From Anaerococcus vaginalis (GTDB lineage Bacteria > Bacillota > Clostridia > Tissierellales > Peptoniphilaceae), in the NCBI RefSeq assembly GCF_000307225.1, contig NZ_HE978616.1:94209-130058 (forward strand): 35,850 nt of DNA, in the 5' to 3' direction. The notes beneath the pieces are model-generated. The model had not been told where the DNA came from and did no database searches. It saw only the letters and a program-made list of their open reading frames with translations. Below are positions 34,749-35,850 of this stretch, piece after piece (position 1 is the stretch's first letter; the number at the start of each line of letters is the position of its first letter). Made by a program: the position numbers and the translations under genes.

Positions 34749-35850
34749 ATGAATTCAGATTTTAAATATAATAAATTAACTCCTATGCTAAGGCATTATG
34801 TTGATGTTAAGAAAAATTTTATGGATGCTCTTCTTCTTTATAGGGTGGGGGATTTTTATGAGGCTTTTTTTGATGATGCTATAAGTATAAGCAAAAATCT
34901 GCAACTTGCCCTTACTGGAAAAGATTGCGGACACGATAAGAGGGCTCCTATGTGTGGAGTTCCTCATCATGTTATTGATACTTATATAAATAAATTAGTT
35001 CAAAATGGTTTTAAAGTTGCCTTATGTGATCAAGTTGAAGATCCTAAAAAAGCAAAGGGGCTTGTAAAAAGAGCTATTACAAGGGTAATAAGTCCTGGGA
35101 CTATTGTTGATTTAGAATCTCTTGATAAGAAAGAAAATAATTTTCTTTTATCTATATTTGAAAATAAATTTGGACTTGGTGCTTGTTTTTCAGATATCTC
35201 AACTGGAAAATTGATGGCTTTTGAAATAAAAAATAATCCAAGTATAAGTGCTAACAAATTGATAGATGAAATTGAAAAAATTTCTCCTTCAGAAATAATT
35301 ATAAATTCAAATTTTTCTAATAAGAAAGTCCTAAACTATCTAAGTTTGAATAAAGAAATCCTAATAAATAAAATTGATGATAACAAGGATTATGAAAGAT
35401 TATCTGAAAATGTATATAAAAATTTGGGCAAGGATAATTTTAAAAAAGTAGAAAAATTAAGAATTTCTTTAGTAGCCATATCTAATTTATTGGATTATAT
35501 TTATAGTTACCATAAGGAAAAATTAGCCCACATTAATGATATTGAAATTCTTGATATATCTTCATTTTTGCAATTGGATGCTAATACTCGAAGAAATTTG
35601 GAACTTCATACAAATATCGACAAAAAAGGCAAGGAAAATTCCTTGTTCAAATTAATTGATAGGGCTGATACTGTGATGGGGTCAAGACTTTTAAATCAAT
35701 GGCTTGAAAGACCTTTAATAGAAAAAGAAAAAATTGATAAGCGTTTAGATTTGGTTGAATTTTTCTTTTTAAACCCTGATCTATCAAGTAAAGTTTCATA
35801 TTTTTTGGATGATATATTTGATTTAGAAAGAATTATAGGAAAAATTTCTT
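34749..35850 (+). CDS. mutS: DNA mismatch repair protein MutS (5' part, runs off the window)
   Basis: MutS finds base mismatches and starts mismatch repair. 367 codons are visible, open to the window end. The mismatch-recognition domain shows RVGDFYEAFFDDA, containing the Phe-x-Glu motif that stacks on the mismatch, then RAPMCGVPHH and VALCDQVEDP. The connector and start of the lever/core domain follow, with LQLDANTRRNLEL and MGSRLLNQWLERPL. The ATPase domain would lie beyond 35850. The ATG at 34749 is supported by the ribosome binding site and the typical N-terminus KLTPMLRHYVDVK. Confidence 0.95.
   Translation, partial: MNSDFKYNKLTPMLRHYVDVKKNFMDALLLYRVGDFYEAFFDDAISISKNLQLALTGKDCGHDKRAPMCGVPHHVIDTYINKLVQNGFKVALCDQVEDPKKAKGLVKRAITRVISPGTIVDLESLDKKENNFLLSIFENKFGLGACFSDISTGKLMAFEIKNNPSISANKLIDEIEKISPSEIIINSNFSNKKVLNYLSLNKEILINKIDDNKDYERLSENVYKNLGKDNFKKVEKLRISLVAISNLLDYIYSYHKEKLAHINDIEILDISSFLQLDANTRRNLELHTNIDKKGKENSLFKLIDRADTVMGSRLLNQWLERPLIEKEKIDKRLDLVEFFFLNPDLSSKVSYFLDDIFDLERIIGKIS

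Noticed and set aside
34788-34970. 60-residue minus-strand frame
   Set aside because: Lies inside the conserved mutS coding region on the other strand with no start signals.

Overview
The window is very A+T-rich DNA with densely packed, mostly co-directional genes. The gene content and order are those of a low-GC Gram-positive anaerobe: rel-dtd, der-plsY-gpsA, sepF-ylmH-lspA, rplU-prp-rpmA-obgE, yqeK-rsfS-comEA, alaS-ireB-ruvX. L27 carries a Prp-cleavable extension, and IreB, SepF and RNase J are present. My best guess is an anaerobic coccus of the Tissierellia (Anaerococcus/Peptoniphilus type). That placement is inference from protein style and synteny, not from a search.

Layout. 1-1.5 kb: tail of an upstream gene, a bidirectional terminator and a minus-strand AGCS sodium:amino-acid symporter. 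1.6-8.8 kb: recJ, rel, dtd, a metallo-beta-lactamase-fold hydrolase, aspS and an RseC-like membrane protein. 8.8-14.9 kb: der, plsY, gpsA, yggS, sepF, ylmH, lspA and ung. 14.9-15.8 kb: a convergent minus-strand DEDD exonuclease-like gene. 15.9-18.2 kb: a cysteine desulfurase and thiI, a sulfur-transfer pair. 18.2-23.4 kb: an L21 leader, rplU-prp-rpmA, then obgE, yhbY, nadD, yqeK, rsfS, comEA and an Rrf2 regulator. 23.4-30.9 kb: alaS, ireB, ruvX, a DUF1292 gene, fur, rnj and a probable trmR-trhP wobble-uridine modification pair. 30.9-32.4 kb: a small disordered protein and pepT on the minus strand. 32.5-34.4 kb: dut, a NusG-domain-II-like membrane-anchored protein, a small unknown protein and a YefM-YoeB toxin-antitoxin pair. 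34.7 kb to the end: the start of mutS.

The most striking pattern is not a new system. Ten genes (recJ, dtd, the MBL hydrolase, yggS, the DEDD exonuclease, thiI, nadD, ruvX, the NusG-II-like gene and a small unknown gene) are broken by 13 apparent one-base shortages. Every one lies in an A or T run, and restoring one base each time gives a full-length family-like protein. This is most simply explained by homopolymer under-calling in the sequence, though transcriptional slippage or real decay cannot be excluded from sequence alone. I give these genes as single CDS features spanning the shifts.

Other points of note are a terminator hairpin that also encodes the near-identical C-termini of two convergent genes, competing hairpins in front of der, a YefM-type operator embedded in a strong promoter, and a highly charged, cysteine-free small protein of unknown role. 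I found no CRISPR array, tRNA, rRNA, insertion sequence or prophage.
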